DNA of 64,000 nucleotides from Deltaproteobacteria bacterium. GTDB lineage: Bacteria; Myxococcota_A; Polyangia; Polyangiales; Polyangiaceae. The stretch spans positions 22,624-86,623 of the forward strand of contig QJWJ01000430.1 in NCBI GenBank assembly GCA_003235365.1. Direction: 5' to 3'. Below are positions 53,618-63,506 of this stretch, piece by piece. The position numbers and the translations under genes were made by a program. Within the stretch, counting starts at the first letter, position 1. Each line of letters begins with the position of its first letter. The notes beneath the pieces are model-generated. The model was given only the letters and a program-made list of their open reading frames with translations, searched no databases and was not told where the DNA came from.

Positions 53618-53803
53618 ATGTCCGCAACGTTGGCACAATTGGTGGAGCGACAAGTGTTCCTGTATGCGCAGCGACAACGCCTCGAAAGCGTCCGGTACGT
53701 CAAGGAGCAAACCGACCTCGACAACGAAGACCGAACCCCGGTGAGTGAAACGCTGGCTCCGAAAAGCGGCGTGAGACACCGAAAGCCGCTTCTGGAACCC
53801 TGA
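53618..53803 (+). CDS. Small 61-aa hypothetical protein with ideal RBS
   Basis: Translation is supported by AAAAGGAGG, spacing 7 nt, the best Shine-Dalgarno in the window. The product has an amphipathic helix-rich N-terminal half (LAQLVERQVFLYAQRQ) and a basic, Pro-containing tail. No Cys and no membrane segment. It does not match a family I know. Being isolated behind a palindrome, it may be a regulated small protein or a short adaptor. Confidence 0.55.
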   Translation: MSATLAQLVERQVFLYAQRQRLESVRYVKEQTDLDNEDRTPVSETLAPKSGVRHRKPLLEP

Positions 53804-53971
53804 CCAGCCTACACCTGGCCGGAAGCGGTCTGCCGACCCTCGCCAACCGCGCCACACCCGTGGACAGTGGGACACGCGCAGGTGTGACACCATGAGGGCG
53901 CTCGTGAGAAGGTCGTGCAACGTCGATCGCGAAACCCCTGCCTGCACCGGCACCCGTCGAACGGGCGACGA

Positions 53972-55444
53972 TCAGCGCGGGAGGTAGACAATCTGAATCG
54001 CGGACGGCGAGGGCAGTCCGGAAACGACATCGCCGAGCGGTTGCAGGTTGCCGTCTGCGCCGATGCCGAATACCGCAACGTTGCCGCTATCCTGATTGGC
54101 CGCGATCAATACACGACCCGTGACATCCACATCGAAGTCACGCGGCGAACTTCCGCGGGTGCTCTCGTGACCTAGCACTTCTACGGTCCTGGCTGCCTCA
54201 TCCACGGCGAAGATCGCGATGGAATCGTGGCCGCGATTCGAAGCGTACGCATACTTGCCATCCGGAGAGAACTCGATGTGCGCTCCAGTGTTGTTGCCGT
54301 TGTAGTCTGCGGGCAACGCCGATACCGAATCCCGCGTAGTCAGCGTTCCGCCTTCAGCAACGTCGTAGACGGTAACGCTGCTACTCAGCTCGTTCATCAC
54401 CGCAGCGAAGGTTCCGCCAGGGTGCAGAGCGATGTGCCGTGGGCCGGCACCTGCTGGACTGGCCGCCGTGCCCGCATTCATCAACGTCCCCTCGGTCGTC
54501 AAACGAAGTACTGCCACTTCGTCGTTACCCTTGTTGGGCACCAGCACGAACTGACCGCTCGGATCGAAGCCCACGCAGTGCGATTGGGCGCCGTCTCCGA
54601 AGTCGACGTTATCGAGCTCCGGCCCCAGAGCGCCATCGTCTTCTACGGGAAACACTGACACGCTTCCACCGTTGTAGCTGGCGCCGAATGCGAACTTTCC
54701 GCTCGGATCAACCACCACGTATGTAAACCCACCGTCACTACCGGTTTGATGATTGATGGGCGTGAGAGTCCCGTCGTCTGCGATTGCGAGGGCTGTGAGC
54801 CCGCCGAGATCGTCGTCGCGCTCGTTGGCCGCATACAGGAAGCGTCCGTTGGGGGCCAACGCCAGGTACGACGGATTCGGCCCCGCATCGAATGGACTGC
54901 CTCTTTCGGTCAGCGCGCCCGACTCCAGGTCCAAGTCGTAGGCGCGAAGCGGGTAGCTGTCGCTGCCGTAGTCGAAGCCACCAACGTAGACGACCGGATC
55001 GCCCAACTCGACGGGCACGGGTTCGACGGGGCCGGGCTCGACCGGATCGCCCGCGCTACCACCTCCGGAGTCCGCACCCGCCTGCCCGCCACCGGCTGTA
55101 CTTCCGCCGGCGTTCACCGGCTGCGGTATCGAGGGCGCGCCGGGCAACCCCCCAGAAGACGACTCAGCGTCGACCGGTTTCGACGTCGGCGAAACGCTCG
55201 GAGCGTCCGAGTTCCGCGGTCCGGGAGAAACATCGGGCTGGGACGGAATACCGCCGGAACCGGGAGTCACCGCGGGGGCGCTCATGGTCACCCCCTGAGT
55301 CGGCGTCCCATCGGCGTCCGGCTGGGACGGCAGCGACGTTCCGTCGCCATCGACGGGATCATCGTTCGGTTCCGAGGTGCAAGCCGGAACGTGGGCGAGA
55401 CCGATGACCAAGGAGAACACGCTTCGACGAGACAATCGCTCCAT
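53972..55444 (-). CDS. Lactonase-like (YVTN) beta-propeller lipoprotein
   Basis: About 490 aa from ATG 55444; the frame continues to 55516. Signal peptide with lipobox HVPAC. A ~130-residue Pro/Gly/Ser/Asp-rich linker follows. The C-terminal ~330 residues form a seven-bladed propeller of the 6-phosphogluconolactonase-like type: NPSYLALAPNGRFLYAANE, HCVGFDPSGQFVLVPNKGND, ARGSSPRDFDVDVTG, then LIAANQDSGNVAVF. Catalysis is uncertain because the residues of true Pgl cannot be confirmed. Likely cell-surface. Confidence 0.8.
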   Translation of the reverse strand: MERLSRRSVFSLVIGLAHVPACTSEPNDDPVDGDGTSLPSQPDADGTPTQGVTMSAPAVTPGSGGIPSQPDVSPGPRNSDAPSVSPTSKPVDAESSSGGLPGAPSIPQPVNAGGSTAGGGQAGADSGGGSAGDPVEPGPVEPVPVELGDPVVYVGGFDYGSDSYPLRAYDLDLESGALTERGSPFDAGPNPSYLALAPNGRFLYAANERDDDLGGLTALAIADDGTLTPINHQTGSDGGFTYVVVDPSGKFAFGASYNGGSVSVFPVEDDGALGPELDNVDFGDGAQSHCVGFDPSGQFVLVPNKGNDEVAVLRLTTEGTLMNAGTAASPAGAGPRHIALHPGGTFAAVMNELSSSVTVYDVAEGGTLTTRDSVSALPADYNGNNTGAHIEFSPDGKYAYASNRGHDSIAIFAVDEAARTVEVLGHESTRGSSPRDFDVDVTGRVLIAANQDSGNVAVFGIGADGNLQPLGDVVSGLPSPSAIQIVYLPR

Positions 55445-55517
55445 CGGCACACTGTACGGGGCGACGACGTCGACCGCCAGAGCGAGTCCCAACGCTCGAC
55501 GGGCAAAGCCCCGCAAC

Positions 55518-55913
55518 CTACGACGCGGCAGCTGCAGCCGCGAGCTGCTGGTTCGCCCAGGCGACGGCTTCCTCCAAAGTTGCCACGGGCTGGTAAGGAA
55601 ATGGCGCCGGCGATACCCAGTAGATCGCAGTGACCATCCCGCGCAGCAGGGCGGAAGGGGTCACCAACACGAGCCCGACTCGGTAGCGCCGCAGAGCAAC
55701 GGAGTACCTACTGTTCCACTCCGCGACCATCTTTCGATGCACGCTGTTGAGCGACCTGCCCGCCGTCGCATCGACGATCAACACGTGTGGCTGCCTGCGC
55801 GCCAACAGACGCTCCCCCATTAGCAGATAGCCGGCCATGTCCTCATCCGTAGACTCGCCAGAGGCCCGACTGACCACGATCGGCCACGCTGAATCGTCAT
55901 AGGAGTGAGGCAT
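55518..55913 (-). CDS. STAS/SEC14-like small protein
   Basis: 131 aa from ATG 55913. Strand/helix pattern: WPIVVSRASGE, then EDMAGYLLMGERLL, VLIVDATAGRSL, a helix RKMVAEWNSRY, VGLVLVTPSALLRGMVTAIYWVSPAPFPYQPV and a final helix TLEEAVAWANQQL. This is the SpoIIAA/SEC14-like fold seen as short myxobacterial signalling proteins. It lacks the Ser of anti-sigma antagonists at a recognisable position. The frame is open upstream into the GGDEF gene but that part is not coding. Lies between the lactonase and GGDEF genes, all on the minus strand, possibly one operon. Confidence 0.7.
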   Translation of the reverse strand: MPHSYDDSAWPIVVSRASGESTDEDMAGYLLMGERLLARRQPHVLIVDATAGRSLNSVHRKMVAEWNSRYSVALRRYRVGLVLVTPSALLRGMVTAIYWVSPAPFPYQPVATLEEAVAWANQQLAAAAAAS

Positions 55914-56055
55914 CGATGACCGCGTAGCGAAGGTGTGGGCCGAATCCCTACAGTTCGCAACCCCGGATGGCCATTTTGGCACCCCGCACTGTTCCATCTG
56001 CATTCGGTGCGCTGGCGGCGACACACCAGTCGTTGGTGGGCGTGGCAGCCGACGT

Positions 56056-57492
56056 TCAGAACGTTGCTCCCACGGCGCGCATTTCCGAGCGACTCCCCTT
56101 TGCCGCCTCGCTGCGGTTGCGCCCCTTGGACTTGGCCAAATAGAGCGCTCGGTCGGCGCGTTCGAGGAGATGAGCGCACGTTTCTCCCTGTTCACAGGTC
56201 GCGACGCCAAAGCTCGCGGTGACCCGCAACGCGGTGCGTGACGTCGAAATGACGACATTGTTGATCGCAGTCCGAAGGCGCTCGGCGAGTTCGAACGCTC
56301 CACGCTTATCGGTGTCTGGGGCCAAGACGACGAACTCTTCTCCCCCCCAACGGCCAATCGCATCGGCACCGCGAACGCCTTGCTGCAATACCGCCACCAC
56401 GCCGCGCAGGACGTCGTCTCCCGCCGCATGACCATATTCGTCATTGATGTTCTTGAAATGGTCGAGGTCGAGCAAGAGCAGCGAGAATGCCGGACCACCG
56501 CTGGCATGTCGATCCAAGTGCTCCTGGCAGAGACTCAACACGAAGCGACGATTGTGAACCCGAGTCAATGCGTCGGTCATGGCCAGCTGTTCGAGTTGTT
56601 CGTTCTTGCTGCGCAGAGCGGACGACGTGACGACGAGCATCCAGACTCCGATACCGCTACATACGGCCATCACTGCTCCGACGAGCATTCCCAGCCAGCT
56701 CGAGGGAAACTCCCTGACGTAGTCCACGGCAGAAGCCGTGAGTCTCCACCGCTCTCCAGGAACGCCGAAATCGAGCAGATGGCTCGCTTCGGTGAATACG
56801 CCGGAGGAGCCCAACCGCAGCGCACTGGTGGTTCCTCGACCATCGAGGTCGGTGAGCACGACGCTCACCCGGAACAACTCGGAGTACTTGCGCAGAATCG
56901 CTTCGAGGCGGCCCGCATCGATGACCATGCTGACGTGCCCCCAGTAGCTCTCGGGGGTTGCATTGTCTCCCATCCAAACGGGAGCCCTGATGATCAGGCC
57001 AACTCCACCTTGCGCCAACGACACAGGCCCTGTCACGAGGGCATCCCCCAACGCTCGCATCTCTGCCACCGCTTCGCCTTGGACTGAGTGGTGGCCGACG
57101 TCCATACCCAGCAATGCGGCGTTGGGTGGAAATGTCGCGGTGATGACGTCGCCCTCGAGCAGCGTCGTCGAGCGCAGTGTCTTGTGCCGCTCGATCAGTC
57201 CATGCGAGTAACGCTCGAAGTTCGGGACCACCACGTCGGGCTCGGCGCCGACCCAGAACGCAAGACTGCGCAGTTCTCCCACGGCGACGTCGAGGTCCCG
57301 CAGAATTTCGCGGCTGAGATGTCCCAGCTCGCTATCCAGACGGGCGTCGCGTGCACTTCGAAGACGCCGCCCCTCACTCCAGTCGACAGCCACTGCACCA
57401 CCGAGGACCGTCACAAACGTAACGAGTCCGAGTAACGCCCCGGTCCACGTTGCCCCCCGGCGGGGATTGCGACCTGCGAATCGAAAGGCCAT
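56056..57492 (-). CDS. CHASE-like sensor diguanylate cyclase
   Basis: 478 aa. TM helix 15-37, an extracytoplasmic sensor (60-255) of CHASE type (PNFERYSHGL, then TFPPNAALLGMDV), a second helix (~265-292), then a GGDEF domain with the active-site GGEEF (383-387). The allosteric I-site RGAD (374-377) is kept, so product inhibition by c-di-GMP is expected. It makes c-di-GMP from two GTP. Start ATG 57492. The signal sensed is not evident. Confidence 0.92.
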   Translation of the reverse strand: MAFRFAGRNPRRGATWTGALLGLVTFVTVLGGAVAVDWSEGRRLRSARDARLDSELGHLSREILRDLDVAVGELRSLAFWVGAEPDVVVPNFERYSHGLIERHKTLRSTTLLEGDVITATFPPNAALLGMDVGHHSVQGEAVAEMRALGDALVTGPVSLAQGGVGLIIRAPVWMGDNATPESYWGHVSMVIDAGRLEAILRKYSELFRVSVVLTDLDGRGTTSALRLGSSGVFTEASHLLDFGVPGERWRLTASAVDYVREFPSSWLGMLVGAVMAVCSGIGVWMLVVTSSALRSKNEQLEQLAMTDALTRVHNRRFVLSLCQEHLDRHASGGPAFSLLLLDLDHFKNINDEYGHAAGDDVLRGVVAVLQQGVRGADAIGRWGGEEFVVLAPDTDKRGAFELAERLRTAINNVVISTSRTALRVTASFGVATCEQGETCAHLLERADRALYLAKSKGRNRSEAAKGSRSEMRAVGATF

Positions 57493-57678
57493 CGCGACCC
57501 CACAAACGGCACGCTAAACGGGGGCGGATACCCCTGAATCGACGATTGGCCGCAGGCTGCGGCCGCAGTGCCACGCGGGCGTGTCCCGCTGCGCACGGGC
57601 GGCATTCGGGCCGAACCGAAATTCGTCCTAAATTCCGAACAATGGGCATCGGCACGCGGCCTGCACCGAGGTACGCCC

Positions 57679-58764
57679 ATGATTCGTCGAAGAGCTTGGA
57701 TTGCAGTCCTGTTGGCGCTGCTGGGTTTCAATCGGATTGCCACGGCGCAACCCGCGCCACCGCGCATCGAAGTGGCATTTGCGATGGATGCTACTGGCTC
57801 CATGGGGCCGTACATCGACCAGGCGCGCGCCCGCATCGCCCAAATCGCCGAGAGTCTCGCCCAAGGATCTCCCAAACCCGACGTGCGCTTCGGGCTCGTC
57901 GCCTTCCGCGACAAGGGGGACGACTACGTCACCCGGGTGCACGACTTCACTGGGGAACTGAAGCAGATGCAGGCGTATCTCGCCGACACGAGCGCAAACG
58001 GTGGTGGCGATGCGCCCGAGGCGGTCCTCGAAGCGCTGAGCGCAGCGCTCACGAAACTGTCCTGGTCCAAACCGACTCGGGACGACCCCGTCGTCCGCTT
58101 GTTGTACTTGGTGGGGGATGCGCCGGCGCAACACTACGACGACAGCCCGAAGGAGAGCTGGATCGCGGCACAAGCTCGCGACCGCGGCATCGTAATCCAC
58201 TCAATCGCCTGCGGTTCGTCAAGCGATCTGGAAAGCACCTTCGAAGGCATGGCCCGCCATACCGAAGGACGCTTCTTTCGTTTGACCGACTCCGCCCGCA
58301 GCGTCGCCCGCGCGGGGCTTGGCGGCCCACCTCGCAGCCTCGCCAGCACGCTCACCGACACGACACGAGCCTACTCTGGTTCGGTGGGCGTAGACTACGA
58401 CGGCAAGATCGAGCCACTCGAAATCCGCAAGCTCGAAATGGCTGCGGCACCCGTTGCTTCCTCTGGAGCCCCGGCGCCGACCTTCGTGTCGGGGCTGTTC
58501 GGAGCACAGGTGCGTTGGGTCTCGGATGAACGGAGTTGGCGCGCCCTATGGCAAGCGCACATGAGTCTGACCCCGGACGCCGAGAGGCGGCCGGTCCCAG
58601 CGGTGGACTTCACGAAGAACGACTTGTTGGTCGTCGGCGGTTCCGACGTTGGACTGGAGATCCAAGCCGTGGAGCGACGGGGTGACCACCGTCAAGTGCG
58701 AGTCCGCCCCGCAACGGCCAAGGGAGTGCAATTCGCGCTGATCGCCAAAGCGGGGGCGAAGTGA
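57679..58764 (+). CDS. Secreted von Willebrand A domain protein
   Basis: 361 aa from the ATG at 57679, GAGG 8 nt upstream; the frame opens earlier. A Sec signal peptide (1-23, cleaved after ATA) precedes a VWA domain with a modified MIDAS DATGS (37-41), DAPEAVLEAL and LLYLVGDAPAQHY. The C-terminal ~120 residues form a beta-rich domain. Overlaps the next gene (GTGA), which also has a VWA domain, so the two products probably interact. Confidence 0.8.
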   Translation: MIRRRAWIAVLLALLGFNRIATAQPAPPRIEVAFAMDATGSMGPYIDQARARIAQIAESLAQGSPKPDVRFGLVAFRDKGDDYVTRVHDFTGELKQMQAYLADTSANGGGDAPEAVLEALSAALTKLSWSKPTRDDPVVRLLYLVGDAPAQHYDDSPKESWIAAQARDRGIVIHSIACGSSSDLESTFEGMARHTEGRFFRLTDSARSVARAGLGGPPRSLASTLTDTTRAYSGSVGVDYDGKIEPLEIRKLEMAAAPVASSGAPAPTFVSGLFGAQVRWVSDERSWRALWQAHMSLTPDAERRPVPAVDFTKNDLLVVGGSDVGLEIQAVERRGDHRQVRVRPATAKGVQFALIAKAGAK

Positions 58765-61700
58765 CCATGACGACGTGCAATCGAGCGAGGTGGACGCGAT
58801 TCGGCGCTGCATTCTGCTGCATGCTGGTCGCGACAAGCGGGTGCGGCGACTCGCAACACGCCCCTCCGCAGGCCGACGCCCGCGACGTCGTCGTGCAAGA
58901 TGAACCCGTCGAAGACACCAGCGTCGAAACCGAAGCGTTCGTCGTCCAGGAGCCTCCCCAGCAACCGACGAGCGACACCGCAATCGTCGGCGAAACTCGC
59001 CTCGTCTACTCCCACGTGGGGGTGCAGGTCAGAGGTGCGAACGTGACCACCAGCGTCAGTGACGTCATCGTGAACGACACCGAGTCCGAAGTCACCTTCC
59101 GCTACGACTTCCCATTACCGAACGACGCGACCATCACGCACTTCGCCCACTGGGTGGATGGTCGGCGCGTCGAGGCCGTCGCCAAAGACACGGCCGCCGC
59201 ACGCGGAGACTTCGAGAAGGCCGCAGCCGAGGGCAAAGCGGCATCACTGAGCGAAAGTCGTGGCACGTCCCGCTTCAGCATCGAGCTCACCCCACTAGCG
59301 CCGGGGGCCACACGACGGGTGCAACTGCAGTACGTGCAATCCGTCGAGCGCTTCGGACCCATCCGCAGCTACAGCTTTCCGGCCGCCCACTGGGAGCGAC
59401 GCGGCGAGCCGATTCTCGACTTCGAGGTCGACGTGCGGGCGGACACCGAGGTCTCGGCTCTCGAATCGCCCAACCATCCAGACGCCCGCGCCGTCAGGCT
59501 CAGCCCGAATCACTCCCGGGTCCTCCTGCAACGAACGGCGACGCCACTGGGAGACGATCTGACGATCCGCTGGAAGGAGCGGACGGAACCGCTGCAGTTG
59601 TCCGCTCGAGTCGCCCCAGCCCCGGAGGGTGAACCGGGCTACGGCGAAGTGCTATTCAGCTTCAACGAAGACGACGCGGGCGCGTTGCGGCCTGCACGTG
59701 ATTTCATCTTCGTCGTCGACACGTCACTGTCGATGGCGGGGGACGCGCTGAACCAAGCACGAACCCTTGTCGAACGCGCAAGCGCCCACCTGACCGAGCG
59801 GGACCGAACGGCGCTGATCACGTTCGACGACGAGTTGACTAGCTGGGACAGTTTGCTCGAGGCCACGCCGCAGATCAGGTCCAAGCTGGTCGATGACGTC
59901 AGGAACCATCGTGCTGCCGGACTGAGCAATGTGGAGGCAGCGATTGATCGTGCCGCCGAATTGGTTCGCCAGGCGACGAACCCGGTCGTGGTGTTCGTGA
60001 CCGACGGCCAGTCGACGGTCGGCTCCGAGATGGATGCCTTGCAGCCCGCTTCCGGCGCTGCGGATTTCGAAGCCGCACGCGTGACGGTGGCGCTGGTCAA
60101 CTACCCCTCGAGGCAGCCTCTGTTCGAGCGACTCTTCCCCGCCGCGAGTGTTCGCTTCGTCCCGAGTGGTGAAGCTGGCAAGCAGTTGGTTCAGGACTTG
60201 GCACAGCTGGTCGCCGCCCCAGTGATCGAAGACCTCACGATGGAGATCGATGGTTTGTTGGAAGATCGACGCCACGGCAACGTAACCAAGCAGCTTGCGC
60301 TCGGTGAGCAGGTTCGTGTGCTGGGGCGACTTCATGCCACGACGCTGCACGCCAAGGTGACGGGCACGCTCCACGGCCAGCCCGTCGCCTTCGAAACGAT
60401 GGCGCAGCTGGGTAAGAAGAGCGATGAGTCGAGCACGGTACCACTCCAGTGGGCCCGCGCGCGCATCGCGTCGCTCGAACTCGCCGAAAGCTCCACTCAC
60501 GATCCAGCACTTCGAACCGAGGCGATCGCGCTGGCCAAGTCGTTTGGTTTGGTGTCCTCGTTCACCAGTCTCGTCGCGCGCGACTCGCTGTCGCCCGACC
60601 GTGTCGCCCCCGGCGACCCGGAGATCCGCATTCGAGCGCCCCAGTCGGACTCGGAGGTCTACGCGATGTTGCCTTGGGGCGAGCGCGTGGACTGCGGCTG
60701 GTTGCCGAGTGAAGGTGTGTGGTACGGCCGCTTTCTGGTGCCTCGGACCGTCAGCGACGGACTGTACCGTGCTCGGGTGTACACCACGAGCCAAGGCCGA
60801 ACGACGTTGCGTGGCAGCTTGGCGTTTGCAGTCGACAGCCGGCCGCCGCAGTTCGACCTGGAACTCGAGCGGCGAAAGTCGGGACTCGAGCTCCGCGCAA
60901 CACCTCGGCGAGACGTGTTCGACGTGCACGGCGACGTCATTCGGCTGGACTTGGTCGACGTCAAACGCGTCACGGTCCGACTGGGTAACAAGACCTTCGA
61001 GCTGGATCGCGCCGATGAATCGCAGACGCATTGGTCGACCGAGATCGCACTCGATCAGGTGCGCGAGTTGTTGAAAACGTCGGATCAACTGACCTTGGTC
61101 GCAACGGACTACGCCCAAAACAGCGCCCAGAGTTTCGCGCGGCTATCGCTCACCACCGACGGCCAGGCGAAACTCACGATGCTCGAAACGACACCTGACC
61201 CCAAAGCCCGTGTCGAACTCCTCCGCACCGCCCCCACGTCCGTCTCGCCGGCGAAGGTATCCTTCAACGGGTTCGGTACCCCCGCTAACTGTCGCTTCGG
61301 CTACAGTTCGCAGCGTGCGGCGATCACCACCGGCTGGGGTGCCACCGTCGAGTTGTTCGACGAACTAGTTCGCATCGATGGCAAAGAGCTGACGCCTTGT
61401 CGCGGATTACCCGAACCGCACCCGACCGCGATCTCGCCGTTCGAAGGCGGGTTCGTGATCGGGTTCCGTTCGGGTTCCGTGTACGCTTGGCGAAGCGAGA
61501 CGCAGACCTGGCGACGCTTGGTTGCTCTCGACGGGACGAGCGTCACGGCGTTGAGTTGGGCTGAGTCGGGAACACTGTGGATCGGCACGATGAGTCGCGG
61601 CATCTGGCGTATCGATGATTCCGAGGTGACCCAGGCGACGCTCGCCGGCCTGAAGAACGAACGCATCACGGCGCTAGCGCTCGACGGCAAAGTACTCCAC

Positions 61701-62717
61701 GTCGGCACCAATCCCCGCGGGGTGTGGCGCGTCGACACCGAGACGTTACGCGCAACCCGAAGGTCGAGTGTCAGCGCGGGGTGTTTTGCGCAGCGCGGGA
61801 ACGAAGTAGTCGCCCTCGCGGCGGGTGCAGCGTGCCAAGGTGGTAGTACCGTAGGTCGAGTTCCGTCATCCCACGTGACGGCTTTGTCCAAATGGAAGAA
61901 CCGACTCATCGTGGGAACGTTCGATCGAGGAGTGTACTCACTCGGCGCCGACGGCTCGCTCGAGCCGATCTCCGACGCGCCGAGATACATCAATGCAATG
62001 GCTGTCTCTGGTGAAGACGTGTGGCTGGCGACTCCCATTGGGTTGTTCCGATACCGCGATGGGAAGACGACGGCGGTCCCAACCCCCACCGACACCCGGC
62101 ACGTCAACGGGCTGACCGTGGCGTCTGACGGGACCGTTTGGCTCGCGACGGGGAACGGCGTGGCGGGATGGCGCAACGGCCACTGGGTCGTCCGCGCAGT
62201 GGAAGGCTTGCCCAGTCGTTTGACCTACGCCATCGCCGAAGCGACCGACGGCAGCCTTTGGGTCGGCACAGCTGCTGGCGCCGTTCGTCTTTCCCAGGAC
62301 GGACACCGGATATTCAGCATCGAATCAGGATCGCTACCGCATCGCTGGGTGACCGCCCTCCTGCCCCGAGACAACGCCATGCTCGTTGGAACGTACAGCG
62401 GCGGCGTCACGAAGCTGGCAGGTGCGACCTCGACGCCGGAAGTGGACGCGCTGTGGATCAACCCGCACGGACTCTTCCGCGAGGGGGACCAGATCTTCGC
62501 GGCAACGCTCGGCGACGGCCTGTGGAGCTGGGCTGAGACGGGTCCCGCGAAGCGAGCACGCATCGGTGGACTGCCCAGTGACGATGTGACTGCCGTAGCC
62601 GAATTCGCTGGGAGACTGTGGGTTGGTACCCGCGGTGGTTTGGCGGACCTACCACTGGGTCCGACCACGTCCCCCATCCGCGGCGATTCGATTGTAGCCG
62701 AAGCTTTGAGCAGATAG
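58761..62717 (+). CDS. VIT-VWA lipoprotein with C-terminal propeller
   Basis: 1318 aa. Start GTG 58761 (ATG 58767 also possible). Lipobox ATSGC near residue 28. Residues ~75-210 are a VIT (vault/inter-alpha-trypsin) domain: VSDVIVNDTESEVTFRY, FEKAAAEGKAASL, LAPGATRRVQLQY. The VWA domain (~310-500) has an intact MIDAS DTSLS (320-324). The middle is beta-rich. From ~870 to the end, repeated blades with LWIGT, LHVGT and VWLAT recall the propeller of hybrid two-component regulators. Probably a surface adhesion or complex-assembly protein. The sigma/anti-sigma pair 78 bp downstream may control it. Confidence 0.82.
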   Translation: MTMTTCNRARWTRFGAAFCCMLVATSGCGDSQHAPPQADARDVVVQDEPVEDTSVETEAFVVQEPPQQPTSDTAIVGETRLVYSHVGVQVRGANVTTSVSDVIVNDTESEVTFRYDFPLPNDATITHFAHWVDGRRVEAVAKDTAAARGDFEKAAAEGKAASLSESRGTSRFSIELTPLAPGATRRVQLQYVQSVERFGPIRSYSFPAAHWERRGEPILDFEVDVRADTEVSALESPNHPDARAVRLSPNHSRVLLQRTATPLGDDLTIRWKERTEPLQLSARVAPAPEGEPGYGEVLFSFNEDDAGALRPARDFIFVVDTSLSMAGDALNQARTLVERASAHLTERDRTALITFDDELTSWDSLLEATPQIRSKLVDDVRNHRAAGLSNVEAAIDRAAELVRQATNPVVVFVTDGQSTVGSEMDALQPASGAADFEAARVTVALVNYPSRQPLFERLFPAASVRFVPSGEAGKQLVQDLAQLVAAPVIEDLTMEIDGLLEDRRHGNVTKQLALGEQVRVLGRLHATTLHAKVTGTLHGQPVAFETMAQLGKKSDESSTVPLQWARARIASLELAESSTHDPALRTEAIALAKSFGLVSSFTSLVARDSLSPDRVAPGDPEIRIRAPQSDSEVYAMLPWGERVDCGWLPSEGVWYGRFLVPRTVSDGLYRARVYTTSQGRTTLRGSLAFAVDSRPPQFDLELERRKSGLELRATPRRDVFDVHGDVIRLDLVDVKRVTVRLGNKTFELDRADESQTHWSTEIALDQVRELLKTSDQLTLVATDYAQNSAQSFARLSLTTDGQAKLTMLETTPDPKARVELLRTAPTSVSPAKVSFNGFGTPANCRFGYSSQRAAITTGWGATVELFDELVRIDGKELTPCRGLPEPHPTAISPFEGGFVIGFRSGSVYAWRSETQTWRRLVALDGTSVTALSWAESGTLWIGTMSRGIWRIDDSEVTQATLAGLKNERITALALDGKVLHVGTNPRGVWRVDTETLRATRRSSVSAGCFAQRGNEVVALAAGAACQGGSTVGRVPSSHVTALSKWKNRLIVGTFDRGVYSLGADGSLEPISDAPRYINAMAVSGEDVWLATPIGLFRYRDGKTTAVPTPTDTRHVNGLTVASDGTVWLATGNGVAGWRNGHWVVRAVEGLPSRLTYAIAEATDGSLWVGTAAGAVRLSQDGHRIFSIESGSLPHRWVTALLPRDNAMLVGTYSGGVTKLAGATSTPEVDALWINPHGLFREGDQIFAATLGDGLWSWAETGPAKRARIGGLPSDDVTAVAEFAGRLWVGTRGGLADLPLGPTTSPIRGDSIVAEALSR

Positions 62718-62795
62718 CGGAACGCGGGTGCGAGCCGAGTAAAGCCGCAATCGCACGCGCCCGCGAAAATAGTTTGGACGACTGGCGCTCAGACG

Positions 62796-63506
62796 GTGAT
62801 GTTGAATGCGAGGTCGATGCCCGTCTCCGCGTTTCAGTCCGATCCACAATCGCCGTCGAAAGCGGACTTGCCGCTCCACGCCAACGCGTCCACGCACCCG
62901 CCGGCAGCGGCATCCGCCTCGTCGAAGTCGCGCGAGGACCTTGCAGAGCCTTCATCCGAGTCACTCGCGACGTCGGCATCGACGACACTGACGGATGACG
63001 AACTGATGTTGCGCGTCGCCGCGGGCTGCCGAAGCTCTTTCGCGTGTCTGATGCATCGGTACTGGAAGCCCACCGCGAGCCTCTGCGTCAAGATCGTCCT
63101 CGACGAAAACGCCGGCCAGGAGCTGGCTCAAGAGACGTGGATGGACCTGTGGCGCGGGGCGGCGCGTTTCGAACCGAGGGGTGAGTTCGCCGCCTACGTT
63201 CGCAAGATCGCACGCCGTCGCTGCTTCAACTGGCTCCGCGACGAAAACCGCCGCCCTCGCGGGCACGCCTCACCGGTGGAAACCCTGATTGCATCCGGAC
63301 AGCGAGATCCCCTCGAAACACTCACGTTGAGACACGCCGTGACGAGCCTGGACGCGCACCAGCGCGAACTGCTGGCCCTTCGTTTCGAACACGGCTTGTC
63401 GTTCGAGGAAATCGCCGTAGAGCTGGCCGCTCCCGCCAGCACGCTGCGCTCTCGTGCTCAGCACGCGCTCACTCAGTTGCGCAAGAAGCTCGGAGATTTG
63501 TGGTGA
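62796..63506 (+). CDS. ECF-type RNA polymerase sigma factor
   Basis: 236 aa. The first ~65 residues are a Ser/Ala/Pro-rich extension unusual for ECF factors. Region 2: DDELMLRVAAG, ELAQETWMDLWRGAARF, RRRCFNWLRDENRR. Region 4: LDAHQRELLALRFEHGLSFEEIAVEL, then LRSRAQHALTQLRKKL. Starts at 62796 (GTG), 62799 or 62817 are possible. It overlaps the anti-sigma gene, giving translational coupling. Confidence 0.88.
   Translation: MMLNARSMPVSAFQSDPQSPSKADLPLHANASTHPPAAASASSKSREDLAEPSSESLATSASTTLTDDELMLRVAAGCRSSFACLMHRYWKPTASLCVKIVLDENAGQELAQETWMDLWRGAARFEPRGEFAAYVRKIARRRCFNWLRDENRRPRGHASPVETLIASGQRDPLETLTLRHAVTSLDAHQRELLALRFEHGLSFEEIAVELAAPASTLRSRAQHALTQLRKKLGDLW

Noticed and set aside
52770..53744. 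Plus-strand 324-codon frame in the gene-poor region
   Set aside because: Encodes Arg/Thr/His/Pro-rich sequence without hydrophobic core or domain, no SD, and overlaps the palindrome and the better-supported 61-aa ORF.
59724..61118. Minus-strand 464-codon open frame
   Set aside because: Antisense to the VIT-VWA gene, composition typical of a GC shadow frame, no start context.
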